Assembly: GCA_964474755.1 (NCBI GenBank)
Contig: CAYYUG010000012.1
Span: 1 to 64,000, forward strand
Direction of reading: 5' to 3'
Origin: GCA-2717185 sp964474755
GTDB taxonomy: Bacteria; Pseudomonadota; Alphaproteobacteria; UBA8366; GCA-2717185
Length of the DNA: 64,000 bases
In this document: one piece after another, positions 54,311 to 62,276 of the stretch
How the letters are laid out: every line of letters begins with the position of its first letter
Position numbering within the stretch: the stretch's first letter is position 1
The notes under the pieces: generated by a model
What the model was told of the DNA's origin: nothing
The model's input: the letters and a program-made list of their open reading frames with translations, nothing else
Databases searched by the model: none
Translations under genes and position numbers: made by a program

Positions 54311-55057
54311 ATGACGTACGAAAGCATGATTGCGGAAACGATCAAAATCACGGGACACAACGGCGATTCCATTAATGCCTACACGGCGCGTCCGATGGGG
54401 GCGGGACCTTTCCCGGGTGTGGTGCTGATCCATCATTTGCCGGGCTGGGACGAAACTTACCGCGAGTTTACCCGCCGATTTGCCCATCACGGTTATGCCG
54501 CGATTAGCCACAATCTCTATGATCGTATCGGCTATGGGCCATCGGACGATGTAGCGGCCAAAGCGCGGGCCGAAGGCGGTGTTTCGGACGATCAGATGAT
54601 TGGCGATACGGAGGGTGCCGTTCAGTGGTTACGCTCGCAACCCTGGAACAATGGAAAAGTCGGTCTGATCGGCAGCTGCTCCGGCGGTCGGCAAGCTTTC
54701 CTCTATGCCTGTAAACGCAACGATATCGATTGCGTTGTCGATTTGTGGGGCGGCCGCGTCGTGCAGGCTGAAGACGACCGTCCGGAAAAGCAGCCTGTCC
54801 AGCCGATCGATATGACAGCCGACTTGTCTTGCCCGTTGCTCGGCATATTCGGTAATGATGACCGCGCGCCAAACATGGAGCAGGTCAATCAGCATGAAGA
54901 AGAGTTGAAAAGACACGGTAAGGACTACGAATTTCACCGATATGACGATGCAGGCCACGGCATCTGGTATTATTACACGCCTCTTTACAGAGTTGAGCAG
55001 GCGATGGACAGCTGGCAGAAGACCTTTACCTTCTTTGAAAAACAACTGTCGGCCTAG
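54311..55057 (+). CDS. dienelactone hydrolase family protein
   Basis: A 248-aa alpha/beta hydrolase. The nucleophile is Cys in GSCSGGRQ near residue 122, as in true dienelactone hydrolases. The Asp is in FGNDDRAPN and the His in DDAGHGIWYY. It begins the plus-strand aconitase X region, 5 bases before the DUF6295-like gene. It probably opens a lactone or cleaves an ester in this pathway. No ring-cleavage operon is adjacent. Confidence 0.92.
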   Translation: MTYESMIAETIKITGHNGDSINAYTARPMGAGPFPGVVLIHHLPGWDETYREFTRRFAHHGYAAISHNLYDRIGYGPSDDVAAKARAEGGVSDDQMIGDTEGAVQWLRSQPWNNGKVGLIGSCSGGRQAFLYACKRNDIDCVVDLWGGRVVQAEDDRPEKQPVQPIDMTADLSCPLLGIFGNDDRAPNMEQVNQHEEELKRHGKDYEFHRYDDAGHGIWYYYTPLYRVEQAMDSWQKTFTFFEKQLSA

Positions 55058-55062
55058 TCGAT

Positions 55063-55335
55063 ATGTGCACCTCCATTGTCGAAATCGTCGACGCGGAAGG
55101 TAAGGGCAAGGACGGCAACGCCTGGTTCAAATTGAGCCAGGCGGTCGTCTGCTACGACCATCCGCACCACGCGCTGCTGGACGAAGCGATCACCATCGAC
55201 TTTATGAATAGCGGAGACGGTCCCGGTACTCGCGCGGCCGTCGAATTAACGCTCGATTCTGCCAAGGCTCTGCAGGGAGCGCTACACCGCGCGATCGAAC
55301 AAGCTGAGGAAGAATTGGCGGAAATTAGCGGGTAA
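55063..55335 (+). CDS. small protein, DUF6295-like
   Basis: A 90-aa protein starting MCTSIVEIVDAEGKGKDG with a conserved-looking CYDHPHHALLDEAITIDFMN block. The pattern resembles DUF6295 proteins as I recall them, often beside hydrolases. The His-rich DHPHHA segment could bind a metal. No function is known. It lies between dienelactone hydrolase (5 bases) and the aconitase X large-subunit gene (29 bases), so it is likely part of the same operon. Confidence 0.7.
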   Translation: MCTSIVEIVDAEGKGKDGNAWFKLSQAVVCYDHPHHALLDEAITIDFMNSGDGPGTRAAVELTLDSAKALQGALHRAIEQAEEELAEISG

Positions 55336-55364
55336 CGCCACTCTTGTTCGGGGAGTAAGGACCG

Positions 55365-56591
55365 GTGAGGTTAACAGATGAAGAACGCGCCATGCTCGAC
55401 GGCGAGCAGGGTGAGGCGCGGCGTTGGGCGATTGACCACCAGATCAAGGTGGGCGAAATGTTTGATGCTATTGACCTCGTCCTGGTAAGTCAGGCGCATA
55501 TGATGATCGATCCAGAGTCTGTCGGTGATCCTGGGGTGAGCTTTCTAGAAGACCTGGCCGACAAGGGTGCGCAAGTCGTGATACCTATGATCACCGATCC
55601 CCGTGGCGTTGATTTAAATTACTACCGCCCTCTTGGTCAGACGGAAGAGATGGCTGATATCGACCGCCGTACCATTGTGGCGTGCGAGCGCATGGGTATC
55701 CTGATGACGAATACCTGCGTCAACTACCAGACTATTATGCCGCCGGTGTTGGGCGATCATGTTGCCTATGGAGATACAGGGGTGGTGATCTATTGCAACA
55801 GTGCATGCGGTGCCCGCTCCAATTTCGAGGGCGGGCCCTCGGCGCTAGCAGCCGGTCTGACCGGACGGACACCGCGCTACGGGCTGCATCTGGATGAGAA
55901 CCGACAAGCCACCTGCCGATTTCGTGTAATGGAGCAGCCTCAAGAGTTGACAGATTGGGGAGTTCTCGGCGCGGTCGTCGGCGCCAAGGCTGGGTCTTAC
56001 TGGGAGGTACCGGTCATCGAGGGTTTGGATCTCGTGCCAACCTCGGACGAGATGAAACATCTCGGTGCTGCAATGGCGAGCTACGGCTCAACGCCGTTGT
56101 TTCATTTGGCAGGCATTACACCGGAAGCGCGATGCTTGACCGATGTTGGTGGCGATAGCTTACCGGTTCAAAATATTACCGCTGCCGACCTTGATGGGTT
56201 CCGTTCAAATTTTGGTGGAAAAGGGGATAAGGTCGATGTCGTCGTGTTCGCCGCTCCGCAGCTTTCAATTGTTGAAATGCAAGCGGTGGCGCGGCTGTGC
56301 AACGGTGCAAGTTTCGCCATTGCTGTGGTCGTTTGTACCTCACCACAAGTCTACGCTGACGCGACGCGCATGGGTTTCGTCTCAACAATAGAAGGGGCGG
56401 GCGCAAAGGTTCTCGAGGGGACATGTTTCTATAACCAGTACGCCCGCGAGATTGGCGAGGCTAATGGTTGGACGCGGCTGCTTAGCAACTCGGCCAAGAT
56501 CGTTAATATACTTGGTGGCTATGGCTACGAGCCGGCGCTCGCTAGCATGGAGGACTGCGTAGCCGCCGCCATTGCAGGGGAAATCCAATGA
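55365..56591 (+). CDS. aconitase X catalytic (large) subunit
   Basis: A 408-aa AcnX large-subunit protein (DUF521). It begins RLTDEERAMLDGEQGEARRW; the centre has NTCVNYQTIMPPVLGD, YCNSACGARSNFEGGPSALA and LTGRTPRYGLHL, which align with the family's metal and substrate region. Most AcnX proteins have FANSVLGAR there, so the CNSACGAR form is a variant. Known members are cis-3-hydroxy-L-proline dehydratase and archaeal phosphomevalonate dehydratase. The start is GTG at 55365 behind AAGGA. It overlaps the small subunit gene by 4 bases. Confidence 0.88.
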   Translation: MRLTDEERAMLDGEQGEARRWAIDHQIKVGEMFDAIDLVLVSQAHMMIDPESVGDPGVSFLEDLADKGAQVVIPMITDPRGVDLNYYRPLGQTEEMADIDRRTIVACERMGILMTNTCVNYQTIMPPVLGDHVAYGDTGVVIYCNSACGARSNFEGGPSALAAGLTGRTPRYGLHLDENRQATCRFRVMEQPQELTDWGVLGAVVGAKAGSYWEVPVIEGLDLVPTSDEMKHLGAAMASYGSTPLFHLAGITPEARCLTDVGGDSLPVQNITAADLDGFRSNFGGKGDKVDVVVFAAPQLSIVEMQAVARLCNGASFAIAVVVCTSPQVYADATRMGFVSTIEGAGAKVLEGTCFYNQYAREIGEANGWTRLLSNSAKIVNILGGYGYEPALASMEDCVAAAIAGEIQ

Positions 56592-56995
56592 GCCGTGAAC
56601 TGCAATGCCATAAGGGGATCGGCGGCCGTGTCGAAGGTGAAGCCCTGGTAGCAGATGACAATTTTTCTGCCCGTTATGATCTTGACCGCATCAGGGGGGT
56701 GTTCTCGCGCAAGACGCACAAACTTTTTGGTCAGTCCTATCGGGATAAGATCCTAGTCCTTAATACCGCTAAGGGGGGCGTGGCATCTGCTTGGATGCTG
56801 CACGAGATGAAATCACGCGGCGTATGCCCAAAGGCGATCCTTTTTAACAGCGCGAATACTATCCTTGCGCAAGGAGCGGCGCTCGCCGATTTGCCGATGT
56901 GCGACCGGTTCGAGGATGGCGACGTCACGAGGCTGATCAAGACTGGCCAACAGCTTATCGTCGATCCGAAGGCAGGCATTATAACGGTTAAGTAA
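56588..56995 (+). CDS. aconitase X swivel (small) subunit, DUF126
   Basis: A 135-aa swivel-domain partner of the AcnX large subunit. The phosphate-loop-like region reads TAKGGVASAWMLHEMKSRG, where the characterised enzymes have a GSxSGS Ser cluster; the Ser expected to act in catalysis is not in its usual place. The next block CPKAILFNSANTILAQGAAL fits the family. It starts at an ATGA overlap, so the subunits are made together. Substrate and activity are therefore open. It ends 9 bases before the assembly gap. Confidence 0.86.
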   Translation: MSRELQCHKGIGGRVEGEALVADDNFSARYDLDRIRGVFSRKTHKLFGQSYRDKILVLNTAKGGVASAWMLHEMKSRGVCPKAILFNSANTILAQGAALADLPMCDRFEDGDVTRLIKTGQQLIVDPKAGIITVK

Positions 56996-57004
56996 GAAGC
57001 TTAA

Positions 57005-57104
57005 NNNNNNNNNNNNNNNNNNNNNNNNNNNNNNNNNNNNNNNNNNNNNNNNNNNNNNNNNNNNNNNNNNNNNNNNNNNNNNNNNNNNNNNNNNNNNNNN
57101 NNNN
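57005..57104. other. assembly gap (100 N)
   Basis: Exactly 100 undefined bases, the standard length for an estimated scaffold gap, so the true distance is unknown. It removes the start of the first acyl-CoA dehydrogenase gene and may hide other sequence. Order and orientation of the two sides rest on scaffolding. Confidence 0.98.
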
Positions 57105-58186
57105 ACGAAATAAAGCAATCCGCCGCGGGACATGGTCTGGGGGCGTTGACCAAGGAACTCATCGATAAGATCGGTGCCCGCGGCTGGATCGGAATGAGCT
57201 GGCCTAGGGAATATGGCGGCCGCGACGCTGACCTAATCGACCAATATATTTTCGAGGAGGAGCTATCCCGGGCGCGTGTGCCATTGAATCTCGGCAACTT
57301 CATCGAACAAGCCCCGGCAATCATGTTCGCAGGGACAGAAGGTCAAAAAAAGTACTTCCTGCCGCGCATTGTAAAGGGCGAGGTGACTTTCGCGCTGGGA
57401 TATTCGGAGCCGAGCGGTGGAACTGATCTGGGCTCACTTAAAACGAGGGCGGTCGAGGATGAAGACGGGTTCCTGATCAATGGGCAGAAAGTTTTCACGA
57501 CCCGCGCCGAGCAGAGTTCGCACATCTACCTGATGGCACGTACCGATCCGGATGCGCCGAAGCATAAGGGTATCTCCATTTTCCTGGTGCCGATGGACAC
57601 GCCTGGGATCACTGTGCGACCTCTCTGGACCCTCCCGGGCGGGCGTACTAACGAGGTCTTTTTTCAAGATGTCCGCGTACCGAAAGATACGTTGCTCGGT
57701 GAGCGCAACAAGGGCTGGTATATCGGTGCCAGCGCACTCAATCTTGGTCGAGCTGGAGCGCGGCGTTACTGCACCTATGTCTCGCCCTTCGAAGATTTGT
57801 TGCGCTTTTTGAGAGAGGACGAGATCGGCCGCGAGCTAGCGAAGGACCCGGTTGTTCAGGACAAGGTGGCGCAGCTCTATTGCGAGGCACGTGTGGCGAA
57901 GCTCTTTACCATGCGAAGTCTTTCTATGGTGCGACGTGGCGAGAACCCGCCCTATCAAATTTCCTCAGAAAAGGTCTGGGGCCCAGAATTCCAGGTTCGT
58001 GCAACTGAGGCTGCTAGCCAGATCATGGGTGACTACCATCAACTCTGGGATGAGGATCAGGCGCCTAGCGGCGGTAGTTTCCCGCGGCAATATGTCAGCG
58101 CTATGGTCTCCACCTTCGGGCATGGCAGCACCCAGGTGATGCGCACTGCGATCGCACGGCGTGGCCTTGAGCTGCCACGGGAATAG
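57105..58186 (+). CDS. acyl-CoA dehydrogenase (5' end lost in gap)
   Basis: The C-terminal 360 residues or so of an FAD-dependent acyl-CoA dehydrogenase. The frame is open from the gap edge (EIKQSAAGHGLGALTKEL, then WIGMSWPREYGG). FAD-binding blocks are ALGYSEPSGGTDLGSLKT and INGQKVFTTRAE. The C-terminal end TAIARRGLELPRE is complete. A TTG at 57146 is an internal Leu, not the start. The gene ends 4 bases before a second, different ACAD, as in heterotetrameric (FadE pair) dehydrogenases that act on bulky acyl-CoAs. Confidence 0.9.
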
Positions 58187-58190
58187 TGCC

Positions 58191-59336
58191 ATGGACGTCC
58201 TACTCGACGACGACGAAAAATTTATCCAGGAGGCGGTTCGGCATTACTTTGACGCCGAATGCGATACCGATCGGGTACGCCTCATCGAGGATGGTGATGA
58301 ACTGCTTGATACGGAAATGTGGCAGCAGCTTGCCAATCTTGGTTGGCTCGGTCTCGCACTGCCGGCGACGCAGGGTGGCAGCGAAGCGCCTTTTACGCAG
58401 CTTTGTCTGCTGTTCGAGGAGGCAGGGCGCGCTCTTGCACCTGTGCCGCTTCACCCGCACAGCGTGGCGAGCCTAACTCTGGCGGACGCTGTTACCGCAG
58501 GAGAAGGCGGAGCGATTGCGGAACGCCTTCTGAGTGAAGCGACTTCGGGTGAGTCTCTACTTACCTGGGCATGGAATGAAAGGCTGCCTGGGACTGGCGC
58601 AGACGCGGTCGCTATGACTGCAGTGCCGGACGGGAATGGCTGGCTTCTGAACGGCACGAAGCGGTTCGTCGAGGCATTCGACGCGGCAGATCATTGCCTC
58701 GTCGCAGTTCGGACCGATCCGTCGGTTGGAACGGAGGCCGGTATGAGTTTGCTGCTTGTCGATACCGGGACGATGGGGGTGACTGGTACAGCGCAGCTTG
58801 CCATGGGAGGCGATACCCAGTCGGAGGTGGCATTCGACAATGTGCATGTCGATGGTGAAGCACTGATTGGCAAAGTTGACGAGGGTTGGAGCCTTGCTAA
58901 GCCGATGCTTGAGCGGGCTGTGGTGTTGAACTGTTCGTTGTTGGTTGGTGCGGCCCATCGGGCTGCGGAAAGGGCGTTCGAGTATGCCAAGGAGCGGGTA
59001 GCATTCGGCCATCCGATCGGGTCCTTCCAGGCGATCCAGCATCTCTGCGCTGACATGATTACCTGGGTCGACGGCGCCGAACTGCTAACGCGCGAGGCTG
59101 CGTGGCACATTGCGCAGGGGATGGAAGCGAGCCTGCCTGTGGCGGCGGCGAAAGCCTTCACCAATGAACGCTGTCAAATGGTAATCCGCGAGGCTAACCA
59201 AATCCATGGCGGCTACGCCCAGGTGAAGGAATTCGATCAGCAGCTTTGGTACCGTCGCGCCGCCGCCTGGAGTATGCGACTGGGAACATCGTTGGAGCAT
59301 CGCAAGACAGTCGCGAAGGCCCTTAAACTTGGTTAG
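58191..59336 (+). CDS. acyl-CoA dehydrogenase, second of a pair
   Basis: A 381-aa acyl-CoA dehydrogenase-like protein. The N-terminal LANLGWLGLALPATQGGSEA, the DTQSEVAFDNVHVDGEAL core and the C-terminal NQIHGGYAQVKEFDQQLWYRR segment are present. The flavin-binding region near 120-150 (WAWNERLPGTGADAVAMTAV) is weaker than in the first ACAD, as in the partner subunit of alpha2beta2 enzymes. The ATG at 58191 is chosen over 58161, which overlaps the previous gene. The pair probably desaturates an unusual acyl-CoA. Confidence 0.9.
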   Translation: MDVLLDDDEKFIQEAVRHYFDAECDTDRVRLIEDGDELLDTEMWQQLANLGWLGLALPATQGGSEAPFTQLCLLFEEAGRALAPVPLHPHSVASLTLADAVTAGEGGAIAERLLSEATSGESLLTWAWNERLPGTGADAVAMTAVPDGNGWLLNGTKRFVEAFDAADHCLVAVRTDPSVGTEAGMSLLLVDTGTMGVTGTAQLAMGGDTQSEVAFDNVHVDGEALIGKVDEGWSLAKPMLERAVVLNCSLLVGAAHRAAERAFEYAKERVAFGHPIGSFQAIQHLCADMITWVDGAELLTREAAWHIAQGMEASLPVAAAKAFTNERCQMVIREANQIHGGYAQVKEFDQQLWYRRAAAWSMRLGTSLEHRKTVAKALKLG

Positions 59337-59350
59337 ACGACACATAAATT

Positions 59351-60295
59351 ATGGGTATTAAAATGCATCTTGAGGGAAAATCCGCCATCGTCACCGGCGC
59401 CGGCCGGGGCATTGGTAAAGAAGTGGCGCTCCTGCTGGCGAAGCAGGGTGCAATCGTCACGGTTAACGACCCCGGCGTCGGGCGAAATGGCGAGGAGAAT
59501 ACGGGTGAGGCGCCGGCGGACGAAGTTGTCGCCGAGATCGAAGCAGCGGGCGGCAGGGCAGAGGCAAACTATGCTTCCGTTGCTGACTACGCTGCCGCAG
59601 GCCGAATGGTCCAAAAGGTTGTCGAAGATCATGGTAAAATCGACATCCTGGTCAACGTCGCCGGCCTGTTGCGTGAGCGAATGATCTGGAACATGACGGA
59701 AGAAGATTTCGATCTAGTCGTTTCTGTGCATCTTAAAGGGCATTGGACTATGTCCCATCATGCGATCAAACATATGCGAATGAAGAAGTTTGGTCGCATC
59801 GTGAATTTTTCATCAGACGCCTTTAAGGGGTCTGTCGGGCAATGCAACTACAGCGCCGCCAAGGCGGGTATCATCGGATTAACCCGGTCGATTGCCAAGG
59901 AAACCAGCCGCTACGGCATCACAGCCAACGCGATCTGTCCATCGGCGGACACACGAATGACTATTAATGATGCGGTTATCGCCAACCGTAAGCGCAAGTT
60001 GGAAAGTGGATTAATGACACAGGAGCAGTTCGATCGCGCTAGTCGGCCGCGCGGGCCGGAGCATATCGCTCCGATGGTTATCTATCTGTGCACAGACGAG
60101 GCGTTAGACATCAATGGCCATGTCTTCCACGTCGAACGTGGCCGTATTCACAACTACTATTTTGGCGAAGAGCTGAAAGCGCTGCATAAAGGAGGTGATG
60201 GGCATTTTAGCATCGAGGAATTAATCGAAGACATACCCGGCACCATCATGAGCGAGGTCGCCCGCGTCGCGCCGCCTTACGAAGCGGAGGCTTAG
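59351..60295 (+). CDS. short-chain dehydrogenase (3-hydroxyacyl-CoA dehydrogenase-like)
   Basis: A 314-aa SDR. The cofactor motif is VTGAGRGIGKE, the insertion VNDPGVGRNGEENTGEAPAD resembles the hydroxyacyl-CoA dehydrogenase domain of multifunctional beta-oxidation enzymes, and the catalytic Ser/Tyr/Lys are in NFSSDAF and YSAAKAG. ATG 59351 and 59363 are both possible starts. Next to two ACADs it likely carries out a later step of the same beta-oxidation-like sequence. Its stop overlaps that of the convergent threonine aldolase by 4 bases. Confidence 0.9.
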   Translation: MGIKMHLEGKSAIVTGAGRGIGKEVALLLAKQGAIVTVNDPGVGRNGEENTGEAPADEVVAEIEAAGGRAEANYASVADYAAAGRMVQKVVEDHGKIDILVNVAGLLRERMIWNMTEEDFDLVVSVHLKGHWTMSHHAIKHMRMKKFGRIVNFSSDAFKGSVGQCNYSAAKAGIIGLTRSIAKETSRYGITANAICPSADTRMTINDAVIANRKRKLESGLMTQEQFDRASRPRGPEHIAPMVIYLCTDEALDINGHVFHVERGRIHNYYFGEELKALHKGGDGHFSIEELIEDIPGTIMSEVARVAPPYEAEA

Positions 60296-61317
60296 TTTGT
60301 AAGAACAGATTTAAAGCCTTCGAGGGTACGGGTAATGTCTTTGTCGTTTATACCGCGATGCGTGACCAAACGAATTCGGTTTGGTCCGTATGACAGGACC
60401 ATCACACCTTTTAGTTCGAGCTTTTCAACTACTTTTCGAACGTTGCTACTTATAGACACGAACACAATATTGGTTTCAACGGGTGCGATTGAGAGGTCTT
60501 CTAAGCGCGACAGCGCTGCTGCCAATTCCTTCGCTCGGCGGTGGTCGTCGGCGATATGGTCGTAAGACTCAAGTGCAGCCAACGCCGCTGCGGCAATCAT
60601 CGCGGTGGGACGGAAGCCGCCGCCTAGCCGATGGCGGATGCGCAAGGCTTCATCGATTAGGTGCTTCGGGCCGGCTAGCATGGCGCCGAACGGTGCGCCG
60701 AGGCTCTTATTGAGGCTAAGTGAAACGGTGTCACCGACCGAAGCGAGGTCGGAGAGCGACATCTCCGCGGCGACGGCGGCGTTGAATAGGCGTGCGCCAT
60801 CTAGATGAATGGCGGTACCAGTTTCGTCCGCAAGTACTCGGAGAATGGCGGTGTCGTCGAGGTCGAGTACGCGACCGCCGGATCTTAAATGGGTATTTTC
60901 CAGTAACAATGCCGTCACCCGTGGGACGATGGCATTAGCCGGTGCCTTGAGGTGCGTCGTGACCGTTGCGACATCCGGGATACCGTTATCGCCTGGCACG
61001 CCGTGTACGATGGCGCCAGCAAGACTGGCGGGGGCGCCAGCTTCCGACGTGATCATATGGGCTCCAACTTCGGCGATCGCCGCATCGCCCTGCCGACAAT
61101 GCAGGATCAGTGCTGCCTGATTAGCCATGGTGCAGGTTGGGAAAAGTAATGAATCTTCCTTGCCCAACAGAGAGGCGACTTTTTTTTCGAGTGCCGCTTG
61201 TTGGGCCCCGCCGCGGAGTTCAAATTCCGGTGGCTCGTCAAGGGCGGCGGCGACGGCTGCTTTGATTTCAGGTGTTGGCGGTATCAGCAGATCACTGCGA
61301 AAGTCGATAATCGTCAT
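60292..61317 (-). CDS. low-specificity threonine aldolase-like PLP enzyme
   Basis: A 341-aa fold-type I PLP enzyme of the beta-eliminating lyase/threonine aldolase family. It opens with IDFRSDLLIPPTPEIKAAV, has the Asp in IHLDGARLFNA, and the PLP Lys in SLSLNKSLGAPFGAML near residue 204. The family cleaves threonine or beta-hydroxy amino acids to glycine and an aldehyde. ATG 61317 is preferred over the 61359 start, which adds an Arg-rich tail. It is divergent from the isocitrate-lyase-like gene, with 95 bases between. Confidence 0.9.
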   Translation of the reverse strand: MTIIDFRSDLLIPPTPEIKAAVAAALDEPPEFELRGGAQQAALEKKVASLLGKEDSLLFPTCTMANQAALILHCRQGDAAIAEVGAHMITSEAGAPASLAGAIVHGVPGDNGIPDVATVTTHLKAPANAIVPRVTALLLENTHLRSGGRVLDLDDTAILRVLADETGTAIHLDGARLFNAAVAAEMSLSDLASVGDTVSLSLNKSLGAPFGAMLAGPKHLIDEALRIRHRLGGGFRPTAMIAAAALAALESYDHIADDHRRAKELAAALSRLEDLSIAPVETNIVFVSISSNVRKVVEKLELKGVMVLSYGPNRIRLVTHRGINDKDITRTLEGFKSVLTN

Positions 61318-61412
61318 TGGATATACCGTCCTCTGCCGTTGCACTTGTCGGAACCGCAAGACTAGACTCTTGGCCCAATAAGACTGATAGCATTTTTTAG
61401 GGAGCGGAAGTC

Positions 61413-62273
61413 ATGCGGGCATCGACCAAACTACGGAAACTGATTGAAGGCGATGGCATCGTCGTTGCGCCAGGCTGCTATGACGGGCTCTCGGCCCGGT
61501 TAATAGAAGCGGCGGGTTTTCCTGCGGTGTACGTCACCGGCGGCGGTATGGCACGTAGCACAGGCATCCCCGACATGGGTTTGATCAGCATGTCGGAGAT
61601 TGCGCAGCGTCTGGCGCAGATCGTAGATGCGATAGGTATACCGGCGATCGCTGATATGGATACGGGCTACGGCAATGCGCTCAATGCTCGGCAGGCGATC
61701 AAGGCGTTTGAGAGAGCCGGTGTCGCAGGCTTTCACATCGAAGACCAAACCTTCCCGAAACGGTGCGGCCATTACGACGATAAGAGCATTGTACCAACCA
61801 AGGAGTTATGTCAGAAAATTCGAGCGATAAAGGATGCTTCGGAAGATGCGGACACAGTTCTGATCGCCCGAACGGACGCCATTGCAGTCGAGGGCTTTGA
61901 TGCTGCAATCGACCGTATGAACGCCTATATGGAGGCGGGTGCCGATGTTGCATTTGTCGAGGCTCCGACAACCGAAGCTGAGATAGAAGAGGTTGCCAAA
62001 CGCATTCCTGGCCCGAAGTTGATCAACATGTTCCTCGGTGCCAAGACCCCGCTAATGTCCACGCAGCGTTTGGAGGAGATTGGCTATAAGGTTGTTATCA
62101 TCCCAAGCGATACGCAGCGTGCCGCGATCAAGGCAATGCAAAAAGTTTTGGAGACGATTAAGCGCGACGGTGATTGCTCAGCGATGGCAGGTGATATGGC
62201 AACCTTCAAGGACCGCGAAGAGATCGTCAATACGGCGCATTTCGTTGAGATCGATCAGCGATACGCTAGCTAA
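61413..62273 (+). CDS. isocitrate lyase/PEP mutase-family protein
   Basis: A 286-aa TIM-barrel C-C lyase. The metal-binding DMDTGYG and the active-site loop with KRCGH near residues 116-120 are typical of 2-methylisocitrate lyase. Related families include oxaloacetate decarboxylase and dimethylmalate lyase. It starts behind GGGAGCGG and is followed after 3 bases by aconitase, which suggests cleavage of a tricarboxylic or methyl-malate-type acid. No methylcitrate synthase is visible, so 2-methylisocitrate is not proved as substrate. Confidence 0.9.
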   Translation: MRASTKLRKLIEGDGIVVAPGCYDGLSARLIEAAGFPAVYVTGGGMARSTGIPDMGLISMSEIAQRLAQIVDAIGIPAIADMDTGYGNALNARQAIKAFERAGVAGFHIEDQTFPKRCGHYDDKSIVPTKELCQKIRAIKDASEDADTVLIARTDAIAVEGFDAAIDRMNAYMEAGADVAFVEAPTTEAEIEEVAKRIPGPKLINMFLGAKTPLMSTQRLEEIGYKVVIIPSDTQRAAIKAMQKVLETIKRDGDCSAMAGDMATFKDREEIVNTAHFVEIDQRYAS

Positions 62274-62276
62274 ACG

